From Flavobacterium pectinovorum (GTDB lineage Bacteria > Bacteroidota > Bacteroidia > Flavobacteriales > Flavobacteriaceae): DNA of 64,000 nucleotides. The stretch covers positions 62,001-126,000 of the forward strand of contig NZ_JAFEVZ010000011.1 in assembly GCF_022802975.1 (NCBI RefSeq), in the 5' to 3' direction. This document shows, in pieces, positions 43,053 through 51,827 of the stretch (position 1 is the stretch's first letter; the number at the start of each line of letters is the position of its first letter). The notes beneath the pieces were generated by a model. That model made no database searches and was not told where the DNA came from. It saw nothing but the letters and a program-made list of their open reading frames with translations. A program made the translations under genes and the position numbers.

Positions 43053-43997
43053 TCATTGCTGCTGTTGTAACTGATCCATATAATTTAATTGTTCCTGAAC
43101 TTTTGATGAAACCTCTTGTAATTGTACATCGTTAATTTCTTCAAATTGTCTGCCATCTTCATATCCTATAGAAACACAAACCGACAGGGTTTGTTTTGCT
43201 AAACCTTTAAATGTTCCTTTTATTGGTGTACAGTCACTAAAATTTCTTCCTACTGAAAGGCGTACATGATTGTCCATTGTCCAAATGTTATTGGTAGGAT
43301 CTAAACCTAACCAGCCCTGAGTTGGCGTATAAATTTCAATCCATGCATGAGTTGCTCCTTCGCCGCGAAGACCACTTTCGTTTGGACAAATATAGCCGCT
43401 AACATAGCGTGATGGAATACCAACCGTGCGTAAAAGATGCAATAAAATATGAGCAAAATCCTGACAGACCCCTTTTTTAAGGGTTAAAATTTCGTCAACC
43501 GTAGTTTCAATATTGGTAATTCCTTTGGTATAGGTAAAATTTTCAAAAACATAGGTGTTGCATTGTTGGGCAATTTCAATTATTGATTTGTTTTCAATAT
43601 TTATTTCTTTCAGGATGTTTTCTATCTCTGTTTGTTTTTCGATTTTATCAATATAACACAAACGTAATAATAAAATACTTTTTTCTTTTTCGATTTGAAT
43701 GTCTTTCACGTAAGTGGAATCTATTTCAGGAATTTTAAGCGAATGATTTACCCGAACCAACATTCGGGATTCGATAGTCATTTCGGTATGACTGTCTAAA
43801 ACATTAAAATTACCTACCCGGTTTCCGTAATAATCCTGAGAAACGTCAACATTTGGCGCATGCGTAATTAAAAGCTGATATTGCAATACTTCCTGATTTT
43901 CAAAATGATGGGGAAATAAGCGTATTTCGTTAATACTTTCTTTTATAGGATAATTGTATTGGTATTTTGTGAGGTGAACTATTTTAAAAAGCGCCAT
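43053..43997 (-). CDS. Transglutaminase-like cysteine protease family protein
   Basis: A 314-residue cytoplasmic protein. Residues 1-85 form the bacterial transglutaminase N-terminal domain (IVHLTKYQYNYPIKESINEI). The papain-like core follows: catalytic Cys in LKKGVCQDFAHILLHLLRTV (about residue 177), His in EGATHAWIEIYTP (about 222) and Asp in WLGLDPTN (about 237). The C-terminus ends in a run of Gln. It is the last gene of the ATP-grasp / alpha-E / transglutaminase operon. Such clusters are widespread and may build and cleave a small peptide, but no product is known. Confidence 0.87.
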   Translation of the reverse strand: MALFKIVHLTKYQYNYPIKESINEIRLFPHHFENQEVLQYQLLITHAPNVDVSQDYYGNRVGNFNVLDSHTEMTIESRMLVRVNHSLKIPEIDSTYVKDIQIEKEKSILLLRLCYIDKIEKQTEIENILKEINIENKSIIEIAQQCNTYVFENFTYTKGITNIETTVDEILTLKKGVCQDFAHILLHLLRTVGIPSRYVSGYICPNESGLRGEGATHAWIEIYTPTQGWLGLDPTNNIWTMDNHVRLSVGRNFSDCTPIKGTFKGLAKQTLSVCVSIGYEDGRQFEEINDVQLQEVSSKVQEQLNYMDQLQQQQ

Positions 43998-44001
43998 ATA
44001 A

Positions 44002-44943
44002 TTAGGTATAAGAAAAGAATAATTTTGAAAAATCGGTTGAAAATTGAACTAACTGGTTTTTGGTATTTCGCAAAACATCTTCTAATTCCTGATTGGTTAA
44101 ATGTTGATAATCTGTAAATTCAATATAACTTTTTAAACGGCCAAACTGATTCATTAATGTTCGGGCCTCGCTTAAATTGGTGTCTTTAAATAAACAATCT
44201 AAGTAAGTATTAATAAAATCCAGGGTGTAGATTACAGAATGCGCAAAATCCATATTAAAAATTACCTGATGGACCACTTTTCGATTATGCGAAATGTTGC
44301 TGTAACTTTTTAGATATAATTCATAACCGGAAAGAGATAATAATAAACGTCGCCAATACATTAAATCTTCTTCGCCTTCGAGATTGTAATTGATAGGTGC
44401 AAAATACGCCTGAGTCATCGATATGGTTTGCAGGCATCTTTCAATATGTTTGCCAATACTCGAAAAACACCAGCCTAAACCTCGTGGCATTGTAACCTGA
44501 AGAATTCCGTTATAAAGCAGTAAATCTTTGTTGAGTTTGGTAATTACATTTAAGGCATCTGAGGTCTCTAACTTTTTGGGCAAATCCGGTGAATTCACAA
44601 AATGATACATCGAATTAATGTGCTCCCATAATTCTTTGGTAATTTTATCCTGAGAACCTCTGGCATTTTCGCGTGCTTTTACCACTAAATTTTTTACCGA
44701 ATTTTCATTTTGATTGTCACAAATAATGTATTTTAAAACATAAGGAGTGTCATATTGTATCGAATGAATTTTGGCATTTGAGAGACTTGTATAATATTCT
44801 AAAAGGGGTTTATAACCCTGCGAATCATTAATTTCTTTATCAAATGATAAAATATAAGAAGTGTTAAGGGTAAGCAACATTCCGTCGGTTCTTTCCATAT
44901 ATCGGTTAAGCCAAAACATTCCATCTGCAACTCTACTAAGCAT
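44002..44943 (-). CDS. Alpha-E domain protein (DUF403)
   Basis: A 313-residue all-helical protein with the alpha-E start MLSRVADGMFWLNRYMERTD and conserved RGSQDKITKELWEHINSMYH, GLGWCFSSIGKHIERCLQTI and YWRRLLLSLSGYE. The enzymatic role is unknown; the domain is found almost only beside circularly permuted ATP-grasp proteins and transglutaminases, or fused to them. It lies 4 nt upstream of the transglutaminase gene and 26 nt downstream of the ATP-grasp gene, and is cotranscribed with both. Confidence 0.87.
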   Translation of the reverse strand: MLSRVADGMFWLNRYMERTDGMLLTLNTSYILSFDKEINDSQGYKPLLEYYTSLSNAKIHSIQYDTPYVLKYIICDNQNENSVKNLVVKARENARGSQDKITKELWEHINSMYHFVNSPDLPKKLETSDALNVITKLNKDLLLYNGILQVTMPRGLGWCFSSIGKHIERCLQTISMTQAYFAPINYNLEGEEDLMYWRRLLLSLSGYELYLKSYSNISHNRKVVHQVIFNMDFAHSVIYTLDFINTYLDCLFKDTNLSEARTLMNQFGRLKSYIEFTDYQHLTNQELEDVLRNTKNQLVQFSTDFSKLFFSYT

Positions 44944-44969
44944 ATCTTTTATTTTTGAATGGTTATAAT

Positions 44970-46406
44970 TTATTTAATAATCCAGGTGTCTTTACTTCCG
45001 CCCCCCTGAGAAGAATTTACTACCAATGAACCTTCGGTTAAGGCAACACGAGTCAATCCGCCGGGAACAATCTGAACCCCTTTTGGTCCGCATAAAGCAT
45101 AAGGTCTTAAATCAACATGACGCAATTTAAGCTGTCCGCCAATCAGACACGGAACCGTACTAAGCTGAATAATAGGCTGGGCAATAAAATTTCGGGGATT
45201 ATTGGTAATGGCAATTTTAGCTTCATCAATTTCTTCCTGTGAGGCTTTGTTGCCCATAATCATTCCGTAGCCGCCACTTTGGTTGGTTTCTTTGATAACC
45301 ATATTTTCCATGTTGGCAAAAACATGCTCGCGTTCATCTAAATTTTCCATTCGATATGTCGGAACATTTTTCAGAATTGGTTCTTCGTTCATATAATATT
45401 TAATCATATCCGGGACATAAGCATAAACGGCTTTGTCATCGGCAACACCATTTCCAACAGCATTAACCAAGGCTACATTTCCCTGACGATAAGCGCTGAT
45501 TAATCCCGGAACACCGAGCGCACTGTCTGGTTTAAAAACCAAAGGATCGAGATATTCATCATCCAGACGTCTGTAAATGACATCAACTTGTTGTAATCCC
45601 GAAGTAGTTTTCATGTACACTTTACTATTGTTAACGACCAGATCACGTCCTTCTACTAATGGGATTCCCATTTGACGTGCGAGATAGGTATGTTCGTAAT
45701 AGGCCGAATTATAAACGCCCGGTGTCAGTAAAACTACATTTGGATTTGATACATTTCTTGGGGATAATGAAACCAAAATACTGTGAAAAATCATCGGATA
45801 ATTGCTTACCATACTCACATGATTTGATGAAAGCATATCCGGAAAAATTCGTTTGGTAATTTCACGGTTTTCCAGCATATAACTCACTCCGCTCGGGCAG
45901 CGTAAATTGTCTTCCAGTACATAAAATTCTCCTTTTGCTCCCCTGATCAAATCGATTCCGGCAATGTGCACATGGATATTATGAGGTACTTTTATACCCT
46001 GAACTTCCTGAATGTAATGCGGGCATGAAGCAATTAATCCTGCCGGGATAATTCCGTCTTTTACAATATTTTGCTCGTTATAAATGTCTTCCAAAAATAA
46101 ATTTAATGCCAATAAACGCTGCTTGATTCCCGATTCTACTTCCAGCCAGTCTTCCTGTGTGATGATTCTCGGAATAATGTCAAAAGGAAAAATCCGTTCA
46201 ATTCCGTTATCATCATCACTGTAAACCGTAAAAGTGATGCCTTGATTCATAAATAAATCCGAAGCCTGTTTTTGTTTATTGGTCAGTGTTTTGTGATTTA
46301 GGCTCTGCAAGGTTTCAAATACCTGACGATAAGAATCTCTTACACCTTTATTCGAAAACATTTCATCCCAGCCACTGTGATTTAAACTTGGTGTTAATTT
46401 CGCCAT
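44970..46406 (-). CDS. Circularly permuted ATP-grasp type 2 protein
   Basis: A 478-residue member of the permuted ATP-grasp families (CP_ATPgrasp_2, formerly DUF404/DUF407). Landmarks are FPFDIIPRIITQEDWLEVES, FYVLEDNLRCPSGVSYMLEN (about 157-176), VDVIYRRLDDEYLDPLVF and the C-terminal LRPYALCGPKGVQIVPGGLT with ALTEGSLVVNSSQGGGSKD. The family is predicted to make an amide or peptide bond using ATP. The first gene of the three-gene operon. No promoter of the TAnnTTTG type is evident in the 367 bases upstream. Confidence 0.87.
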   Translation of the reverse strand: MAKLTPSLNHSGWDEMFSNKGVRDSYRQVFETLQSLNHKTLTNKQKQASDLFMNQGITFTVYSDDDNGIERIFPFDIIPRIITQEDWLEVESGIKQRLLALNLFLEDIYNEQNIVKDGIIPAGLIASCPHYIQEVQGIKVPHNIHVHIAGIDLIRGAKGEFYVLEDNLRCPSGVSYMLENREITKRIFPDMLSSNHVSMVSNYPMIFHSILVSLSPRNVSNPNVVLLTPGVYNSAYYEHTYLARQMGIPLVEGRDLVVNNSKVYMKTTSGLQQVDVIYRRLDDEYLDPLVFKPDSALGVPGLISAYRQGNVALVNAVGNGVADDKAVYAYVPDMIKYYMNEEPILKNVPTYRMENLDEREHVFANMENMVIKETNQSGGYGMIMGNKASQEEIDEAKIAITNNPRNFIAQPIIQLSTVPCLIGGQLKLRHVDLRPYALCGPKGVQIVPGGLTRVALTEGSLVVNSSQGGGSKDTWIIK

Positions 46407-46773
46407 ACTTGAATTATTAAATAAATACTGTTTTAAGTATTTTTGTAAAAATTATTTACTTTTTTAATCCAAATTACAACTTTTAAAGATGATTAATTGT
46501 GTTTTTTATGTGAATTTTATAATTTATAGCGGATTCTTTTTTTGAGGTTTTAATTTTGAAAATCTTCTTTTTAAAGGCTGTGTTTTTTTGAGATTTGATA
46601 TTCTTAAAAAACCATTTCAGAGGATTTGAGTACTTTTTAAACAGAAATAAAAGATTTTAATATTAGAATTAAATAGTAGAAATTTGATGAAAGCGTTATT
46701 AATAGTGTAAAAATCATTTGATTGTTGAATATGAAATTGCAACGATTGAATTTAAAAATAGTATTTTTGCACT
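46407..46773. other. Divergent intergenic region between the ATP-grasp operon and rbfA
   Basis: An AT-rich 367-base gap. The only clear motif is TATTTTTG at 46762-46769, a -7 match ending just 4 nt before the rbfA ATG, with TTG at 46737-46739 as a possible -33. This would make rbfA mRNA nearly leaderless. No open frame, repeat or RNA gene is seen. Confidence 0.5.
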
Positions 46774-47166
46774 ATGGAAACAAACAGACAGAAAAAAATA
46801 GGCGGTGTCATCCAAAAAGATTTGGTTGATATTTTGCAGGGTGAAGTGAGAAAAAACGGAATTAATAATTTAGTAATTTCGGTATCCAAAGTAAGTGTTA
46901 CTACAGATTTATCTGTGGCGACAGTATATTTAAGCATTTTTCCGCAAGAGAAAGCAAAAGAAACTTTAGAAGGAATAAAATCGAATTCAACTTTAATAAA
47001 ACATGATTTATCTCAGCGTGTACGTTTGCAATTGCGTCGTGTACCCAATTTGGTGTTTTTTATCGATGACTCTTTAGATTATATCGAAAAAATTGATAAC
47101 GCCTTATCAAACAGAGAAAACCCAATTGAAAACCGTGATCTTTTAGAAAAAAGAAGAAAATCGTAA
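46774..47166 (+). CDS. rbfA: Ribosome-binding factor A
   Basis: A 130-residue KH-like protein needed for late 30S maturation and 16S 5'-end processing. METNRQKKIGGVIQKDLVDI opens it. VSVTTDLSVATVYLSIFPQE (about 43-62) is the conserved KH strand-helix, and LRRVPNLVFFIDDSLDYIEK (about 89-108) the C-terminal strand and helix. Length and start fit. It lies 1 nt before an FtsX-type permease gene, a pairing I recall from other Bacteroidota. Confidence 0.95.
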   Translation: METNRQKKIGGVIQKDLVDILQGEVRKNGINNLVISVSKVSVTTDLSVATVYLSIFPQEKAKETLEGIKSNSTLIKHDLSQRVRLQLRRVPNLVFFIDDSLDYIEKIDNALSNRENPIENRDLLEKRRKS

Positions 47167-47167
47167 A

Positions 47168-48367
47168 TTGAATTTCCCTCTTTACATAGCCAAACGTTAT
47201 CTTTTTAGCATCAGTAAAAATAACGCAATCAATATCATCAATTTAATTGCCAGTCTCGGAATTATTGTTGGTACCATGGCTTTGTTTGTGGTTTTATCCG
47301 TTTTTAGCGGATTGAAAGTTTTCAGTCTTTCATTCACGAATGAAATTGATCCCGATTTAAAATTTACCAGCACCTACGGAAAGTCATTTTTGATTACACC
47401 TGCTCAGGAAAATCAAATTAAAAATATAGAAGGAGTTGCTTCATATACCAAAATTATCGAAGAGCGTGTTTTGTTTTTGTTTAAAGACAAACAGCAGGTT
47501 ACCTATTTAAAAGGTGTTGACAGCCTTTATCCTGTTGTCAACAATATCAAAAAAAAACTTTTTAACGGTCAATGGCTCAAGCCGGATTCTTATCAGGTAG
47601 TTATTGGTTACGGAATTTCACAGGATTTTTCGATGGGAATTCTGGACTTCGAAAATCCGTTGCAGGTATTTGCACCAAAACCCGGAAAAGGTGCAATCGA
47701 AAATCCCGAAGAAGCGTTTAATAAAACAGATGTTCTTCCTGTTGGAATTTATTCGATAAGTGAAGAACTCGATTCTAAATATGTATTTGCTGATTTAGGC
47801 TTGACGCAGGAATTATTGATGTACAAGCCGAATCAGATTTCCGGTATCGAATTGAAACTGAAACCAAATGCTGATGAGAAAGCGATACGTTCTCAACTCC
47901 AGATGATTTTCAAAAATAAAATTACGCTAAAAAACAGAGCCCAGCTTAATGAGTCCTTATACAAAATGCTCAACACAGAAAATATTGTTGTCTACCTGAT
48001 TTTTACGCTGGTTATAATTGTAGCACTTTTTAATTTGGTTGGAGCTTTAATTATGATGATTTTAGAAAAGAAAGGAAACTTAAAAACCCTTTTTAATCTA
48101 GGTACTGAAATCAATCATCTGCGAAAAATATTTTTATTGCAGGGAACATTATTAAGCGTATTTGGAGGAATAATCGGTCTCATTCTGGGTATGATTTTAG
48201 TATTCCTGCAACAGCAATACGAACTGATTATGATTACGCCAACTTTGGCCTATCCTGTTGTTTTCTCATTCGAAAATGTACTTATCGTTATGACCACAAT
48301 TGTTATTCTTGGGTTTGTGGCTTCCTTAATTGCCAGCAGCCGTGTAAGTAAAAAGCTGTTGGATTAG
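47168..48367 (+). CDS. FtsX/LolE-type ABC transporter permease
   Basis: A 399-residue permease with one helix near the N-terminus (about 22-45, INLIASLGIIVGTMALFVVL), a large periplasmic domain (50-265) and three C-terminal helices (about 270-295, 315-345, 360-385). This is the MacB/LolE/FtsX topology. LolC/E members extract lipoproteins from the inner membrane. The start is a TTG at 47168, one base after the rbfA stop; the first ATG would delete the first helix. The ATPase gene is not adjacent and must be elsewhere. Confidence 0.83.
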   Translation: MNFPLYIAKRYLFSISKNNAINIINLIASLGIIVGTMALFVVLSVFSGLKVFSLSFTNEIDPDLKFTSTYGKSFLITPAQENQIKNIEGVASYTKIIEERVLFLFKDKQQVTYLKGVDSLYPVVNNIKKKLFNGQWLKPDSYQVVIGYGISQDFSMGILDFENPLQVFAPKPGKGAIENPEEAFNKTDVLPVGIYSISEELDSKYVFADLGLTQELLMYKPNQISGIELKLKPNADEKAIRSQLQMIFKNKITLKNRAQLNESLYKMLNTENIVVYLIFTLVIIVALFNLVGALIMMILEKKGNLKTLFNLGTEINHLRKIFLLQGTLLSVFGGIIGLILGMILVFLQQQYELIMITPTLAYPVVFSFENVLIVMTTIVILGFVASLIASSRVSKKLLD

Positions 48368-48538
48368 TATTTCTTCCTAAAAAATATTACTTATATTTAC
48401 CGCCTCAAAAATTCTACAGCATATGATTGTTTCTGCCTAATCCTATTTTATTTTTAGAATAATTAGGATACTTACGTTTTTACTTTTCAGTTCAGATTAA
48501 TACATCTGGATCAATTTTATCATTTATCCTAAAATATC

Positions 48539-49966
48539 ATGACAGAAACAATTATAAAGAAAAGTCTATTTTCTAAAATTTTTACCACATTAAAACAAGC
48601 GCTGAAAGGCGACGAATCATTTGATTACACATCCGGAAGCATTAAAAAAGCAGTAATCCTGTTAGCCATTCCAATGGTTTTGGAAATGATGATGGAGTCG
48701 GTTTTTGCATTAGTCGATTTGTATTTCGTAGGGCATTTGGAACATAGCAGTTTTGCGATTCAGACTGTTGGTTTAACCGAATCAGTTTTGACAATTATAT
48801 ATTCTCTTGCTATTGGAATGAGCATGGCAGCGACAGCAGTTGTGGCCAGACGTATTGGAGAGAAAGATCCGGTTGCTGCTGCAAAAGCCGGAATGCAGGC
48901 GATTATTATTGCTTTTGCACTTAATAGTGTATTGAGCATTTTTGGAATTATGTATGCAAAAGACATTCTTATACTTATGGGATCGTCTGTAGAATCGGCC
49001 GAACACGGTTTCAGATTTACCCAAATCATGATTGGTTCCAGTTTATGCATTATGCTTTTGTTCCTGATAAACGGAATTTTTCGTGGTGCGGGAAATGCAG
49101 CTATTGCTATGAAAAGCCTTTGGATTGCCAATATCTGCAACATTATTTTATGTCCGATTTTAATTAACGGTTTCGGACCAATTCCGGCTTTTGGATTGGT
49201 TGGAGCTGCATTAGCCACAACATGCGGAAGAAGTATTGGAGTTCTGTATCAGATCTATCATTTATTTTTTGGGAATGGAATTTTAAAAATCAAGATCTCC
49301 TATTTCGCTCCGGATTTTACACAAATAAAAGCTTTGGTAAAAATTGCAGCTCCGGGAATTTTACAATTTGTAATCGCATCCTGCAGTTGGATTTTCCTGG
49401 CAAAATTGGTAGCTACAACCGGAGGAGATCATGGGTCGGCAGGTTATCAGACCGCACTTCGGATTATGATGTTTTTTATCCTTCCTGCCTGGGGATTGAG
49501 TAATGCAGCGGCAACTTTAGTCGGACAGAATTTAGGAGCCAAACAAATCGAACGTGCTGAAAAATCGGTTTTTACAACAGCAAAATACAACGTGATTTTC
49601 ATGGCTTCAATTATGATTATTACATTAGTTTTTGGCAACTATATTATCTCTTTTTTTACGAATGATCAAATGGTCAAAACAATTGCTGCTGAAGCATTGC
49701 GTACCATGAGCATCGGATTTATTTTTTACGGAATCGGAATGGTTTTGATTAATACCTTCAACGGGGCAGGAGATACCTGGACACCAACCGGAATTAATTT
49801 CTTCGGATTCTGGCTGTTCCAGATTCCGCTTGCTTATGTATTGGCAAAACATTTTAATATGGGACCAACCGGAGTTTTTATTGCCATTCCGGTTGCAGAA
49901 ACTGCCATAACGTTGGCTGGAATTTTCTTTTATAAAAGAGGAAAGTGGAAACGTATTGAGGTTTAA
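48539..49966 (+). CDS. MATE family efflux transporter
   Basis: A 475-residue antiporter with twelve helices in two homologous halves. The N-terminal GSIKKAVILLAIPMVLEMMM (32-51) and FALVDLYFVGHL are the family entry motif. The second half repeats it at VKIAAPGILQFVIASCSWIF (about 263-282). FRGAGNAAIAMKSLWIANIC and FNGAGDTWTPTGINFFGFWL are conserved loops. It would export cationic drugs or metabolites driven by Na+ or H+. It is probably a single transcription unit; 171 nt separate it from the permease. Confidence 0.9.
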   Translation: MTETIIKKSLFSKIFTTLKQALKGDESFDYTSGSIKKAVILLAIPMVLEMMMESVFALVDLYFVGHLEHSSFAIQTVGLTESVLTIIYSLAIGMSMAATAVVARRIGEKDPVAAAKAGMQAIIIAFALNSVLSIFGIMYAKDILILMGSSVESAEHGFRFTQIMIGSSLCIMLLFLINGIFRGAGNAAIAMKSLWIANICNIILCPILINGFGPIPAFGLVGAALATTCGRSIGVLYQIYHLFFGNGILKIKISYFAPDFTQIKALVKIAAPGILQFVIASCSWIFLAKLVATTGGDHGSAGYQTALRIMMFFILPAWGLSNAAATLVGQNLGAKQIERAEKSVFTTAKYNVIFMASIMIITLVFGNYIISFFTNDQMVKTIAAEALRTMSIGFIFYGIGMVLINTFNGAGDTWTPTGINFFGFWLFQIPLAYVLAKHFNMGPTGVFIAIPVAETAITLAGIFFYKRGKWKRIEV

Positions 49967-50033
49967 AATGTTTATTTTGTGCAATATTTCTTAAATATTT
50001 TCGTTGGATTTAAATAACCAAAAAGATATTTTT

Positions 50034-50633
50034 ATGAAAACCAGAATTAAAATTTCAGTAGTTTTAAGCATTGTATTATTTGGACTATTTGCTTTTACAT
50101 CAATAGAAAAAAAGATAATTGTTATTGATGCTGCTCATGGCGGATCTGATTTTGGAGCAACGTTGGCAGGATCACAGGAAAAAATAATTGTTGAAACAAT
50201 TGCTAAAAAGATTAAAAGTCAGAATAAGAATGAAAATCTGGAAATTGTTCTGCTTCGGGAAGGTGATAATTTTATGGAATTAGATGAAAGAGTTTCAATT
50301 ATCAATAAATTAAATCCGAATTTAGTGATTTCATTGCATATTAACGCTTCTAAGGATTTTAGTAAAAATGGAGTTGAAGCTTACATTTCTTCAGATGCTA
50401 AATTTTATAATCAGTCAAAAAAAAGTGCTGAAACTGTATTGGAAAAAATAACTGCTGAAAATTTATCCAAAGGGAAAGTTGCCGAAGCTAATTTCTTTAT
50501 TTTAAAAAAGTCCGATTGTCCTGCAATGACTCTGGAATTGGGATATCTTAGCAATGAAAAAGACAGAAAATATATTACCAGCGAAAAGGGACAAAATGAA
50601 ATTGCTGAAAAAATATTAGAAGCCATTAAATAA
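50034..50633 (+). CDS. N-acetylmuramoyl-L-alanine amidase (Amidase_3)
   Basis: A 199-residue zinc amidase that removes stem peptides from peptidoglycan. I chose the ATG at 50034 (MKTRIKISVVLSIVLFGLFA, a signal or anchor); the upstream frame lacks a signal. Motifs are IVIDAAHGGSDFG (zinc His), VISLHINAS (zinc His) and the catalytic Glu in MTLELGYLSNEKD. It is short and has no regulatory insert or SH3 domain. The EnvC-like protein at 41.7 kb is a candidate activator. It ends 17 nt before a strong terminator. Confidence 0.87.
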   Translation: MKTRIKISVVLSIVLFGLFAFTSIEKKIIVIDAAHGGSDFGATLAGSQEKIIVETIAKKIKSQNKNENLEIVLLREGDNFMELDERVSIINKLNPNLVISLHINASKDFSKNGVEAYISSDAKFYNQSKKSAETVLEKITAENLSKGKVAEANFFILKKSDCPAMTLELGYLSNEKDRKYITSEKGQNEIAEKILEAIK

Positions 50634-50650
50634 AAGATATTCTTTAAAAG

Positions 50651-50685
50651 AAAAAGACCTTCAAATTTTCAAATGAAGGTCTTTT
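50651..50685. terminator. Bidirectional terminator (amidase / dusB)
   Basis: AAAAAGACCTTCA (50651-50663) pairs with TGAAGGTCTTTTT (50673 onward) around a 10-nt loop, and T-runs extend beyond both sides. Confidence 0.85.
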
Positions 50686-50691
50686 TTTATT

Positions 50692-51684
50692 TTAAACAAA
50701 CTCATATCCGGCATAAACCTGTTCAATTTCTTTCATAATGGCGAATAAATTTTCAGGTTCGTCTGTGGTAACTAATTTTTGTTTGAATTCTTTAAACGAA
50801 TGAATTCCTTTGAAATAATTGGTATAATGACGGCGCATTTCTACAATTCCAAGACGTTCGCCTTTCCAGTCCATTGACCATTGCAAATGGTTTCTGGCAG
50901 CTTCAACACGATCAATAACCGTTGGAGCAGGCAAGTGTTCTCCGGTTTTAAAGAAATGTTTGATTTCATTAAAAATCCAAGGATAACCAATTGCAGCACG
51001 GCCAATCATGATGCCGTCAATTCCGTATTCATTTTTATATTGTAATGCTTTTTCGGGACTGTCGATATCACCGTTTCCAAAAATAGGCATTGTAATTCTT
51101 GGGTTGTTTTTTACACGTGCAATATGTGACCAGTCAGAGTGGCCTTTGTACATTTGGGCACGGGTTCTGGCGTGAATTGTTAAAGCCTGAACACCAATAT
51201 CCTGAAGTCTTTCTGCCACTTCATCAATATTGATGGAGCTATCATCCCAGCCCAAACGTGTTTTTACCGTAACAGGCAAATCAGTACTTCTGATCACGGC
51301 TTTCGTTAAACGAACCATTAAATCAACATCTTTCAAAACTCCGGCTCCTGCACCTTTACAAACTACTTTTTTTACCGGACATCCAAAATTAATATCAACC
51401 AAATCCGGTTTTACCGTAGAAACAATTTTAGACGAAAGTGCCATCGCTTCTTCATCACCACCAAAAATCTGAATTCCAACAGGACGTTCGTAATCAAAAA
51501 TATCCAGTTTCATGCGGCTTTTTATAGCATCACGAATCAATCCTTCCGATGAAATAAATTCAGAATACATCATGTCAGCGCCGTGTGTTTTGCATAATCT
51601 GCGAAACGGCGGATCACTAACATCTTCCATCGGTGCGAGTAATAAAGGAAATTCGGGTAATTCTATGTTGCCAATCTTGACCAT
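50692..51684 (-). CDS. dusB: tRNA-dihydrouridine synthase B
   Basis: A 330-residue FMN enzyme that reduces uridine to dihydrouridine in tRNA. The ATG at 51684 (MVKIGNIELPEFPLLLAPME) is preferred over a TTG six codons upstream. The TIM barrel shows LAPMEDVSDPPFR, VDINFGCPVKKVVCKGAGAG (catalytic Cys in VVCKGAG), TVKTRLGWD, ALTIHARTRAQMYKGHSDW and FGNGDIDSPEKA. FMN-phosphate contacts (GIMIGRAAIGYPWIF) and a helical C-domain follow. It is monocistronic. Confidence 0.93.
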   Translation of the reverse strand: MVKIGNIELPEFPLLLAPMEDVSDPPFRRLCKTHGADMMYSEFISSEGLIRDAIKSRMKLDIFDYERPVGIQIFGGDEEAMALSSKIVSTVKPDLVDINFGCPVKKVVCKGAGAGVLKDVDLMVRLTKAVIRSTDLPVTVKTRLGWDDSSINIDEVAERLQDIGVQALTIHARTRAQMYKGHSDWSHIARVKNNPRITMPIFGNGDIDSPEKALQYKNEYGIDGIMIGRAAIGYPWIFNEIKHFFKTGEHLPAPTVIDRVEAARNHLQWSMDWKGERLGIVEMRRHYTNYFKGIHSFKEFKQKLVTTDEPENLFAIMKEIEQVYAGYEFV

Positions 51685-51750
51685 CTTCAATATTTTTTGC
51701 AAAATTACAACATTTAGTTCAATTAAAAAGATTCTGAGTTTCTAAGATGT

Positions 51751-51806
51751 TAAGGTTCTGAGTTTTTATACTTGTTTAATTTTAAAAAGAAAAACTCAGA
51801 AGCTTA
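51751..51806 (-). terminator. Hairpin after the flexirubin-type operon
   Basis: TAAGGTTCTGAGTTTTT (51751-51767) pairs with AAAAACTCAGAAGCTTA (51790-51806) with one mismatch. It lies 22 nt after the ligase stop and before the dusB start, on the operon's transcribed strand. Confidence 0.6.
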
Positions 51807-51827
51807 GAATCTCAGTATCTTAGCAAC

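Noticed and set aside
48760..49984. Several antisense and alternate-frame open frames in the MATE gene
   Set aside because: They overlap a clearly coding MATE transporter and have low-complexity or Cys/His-rich shadow translations.
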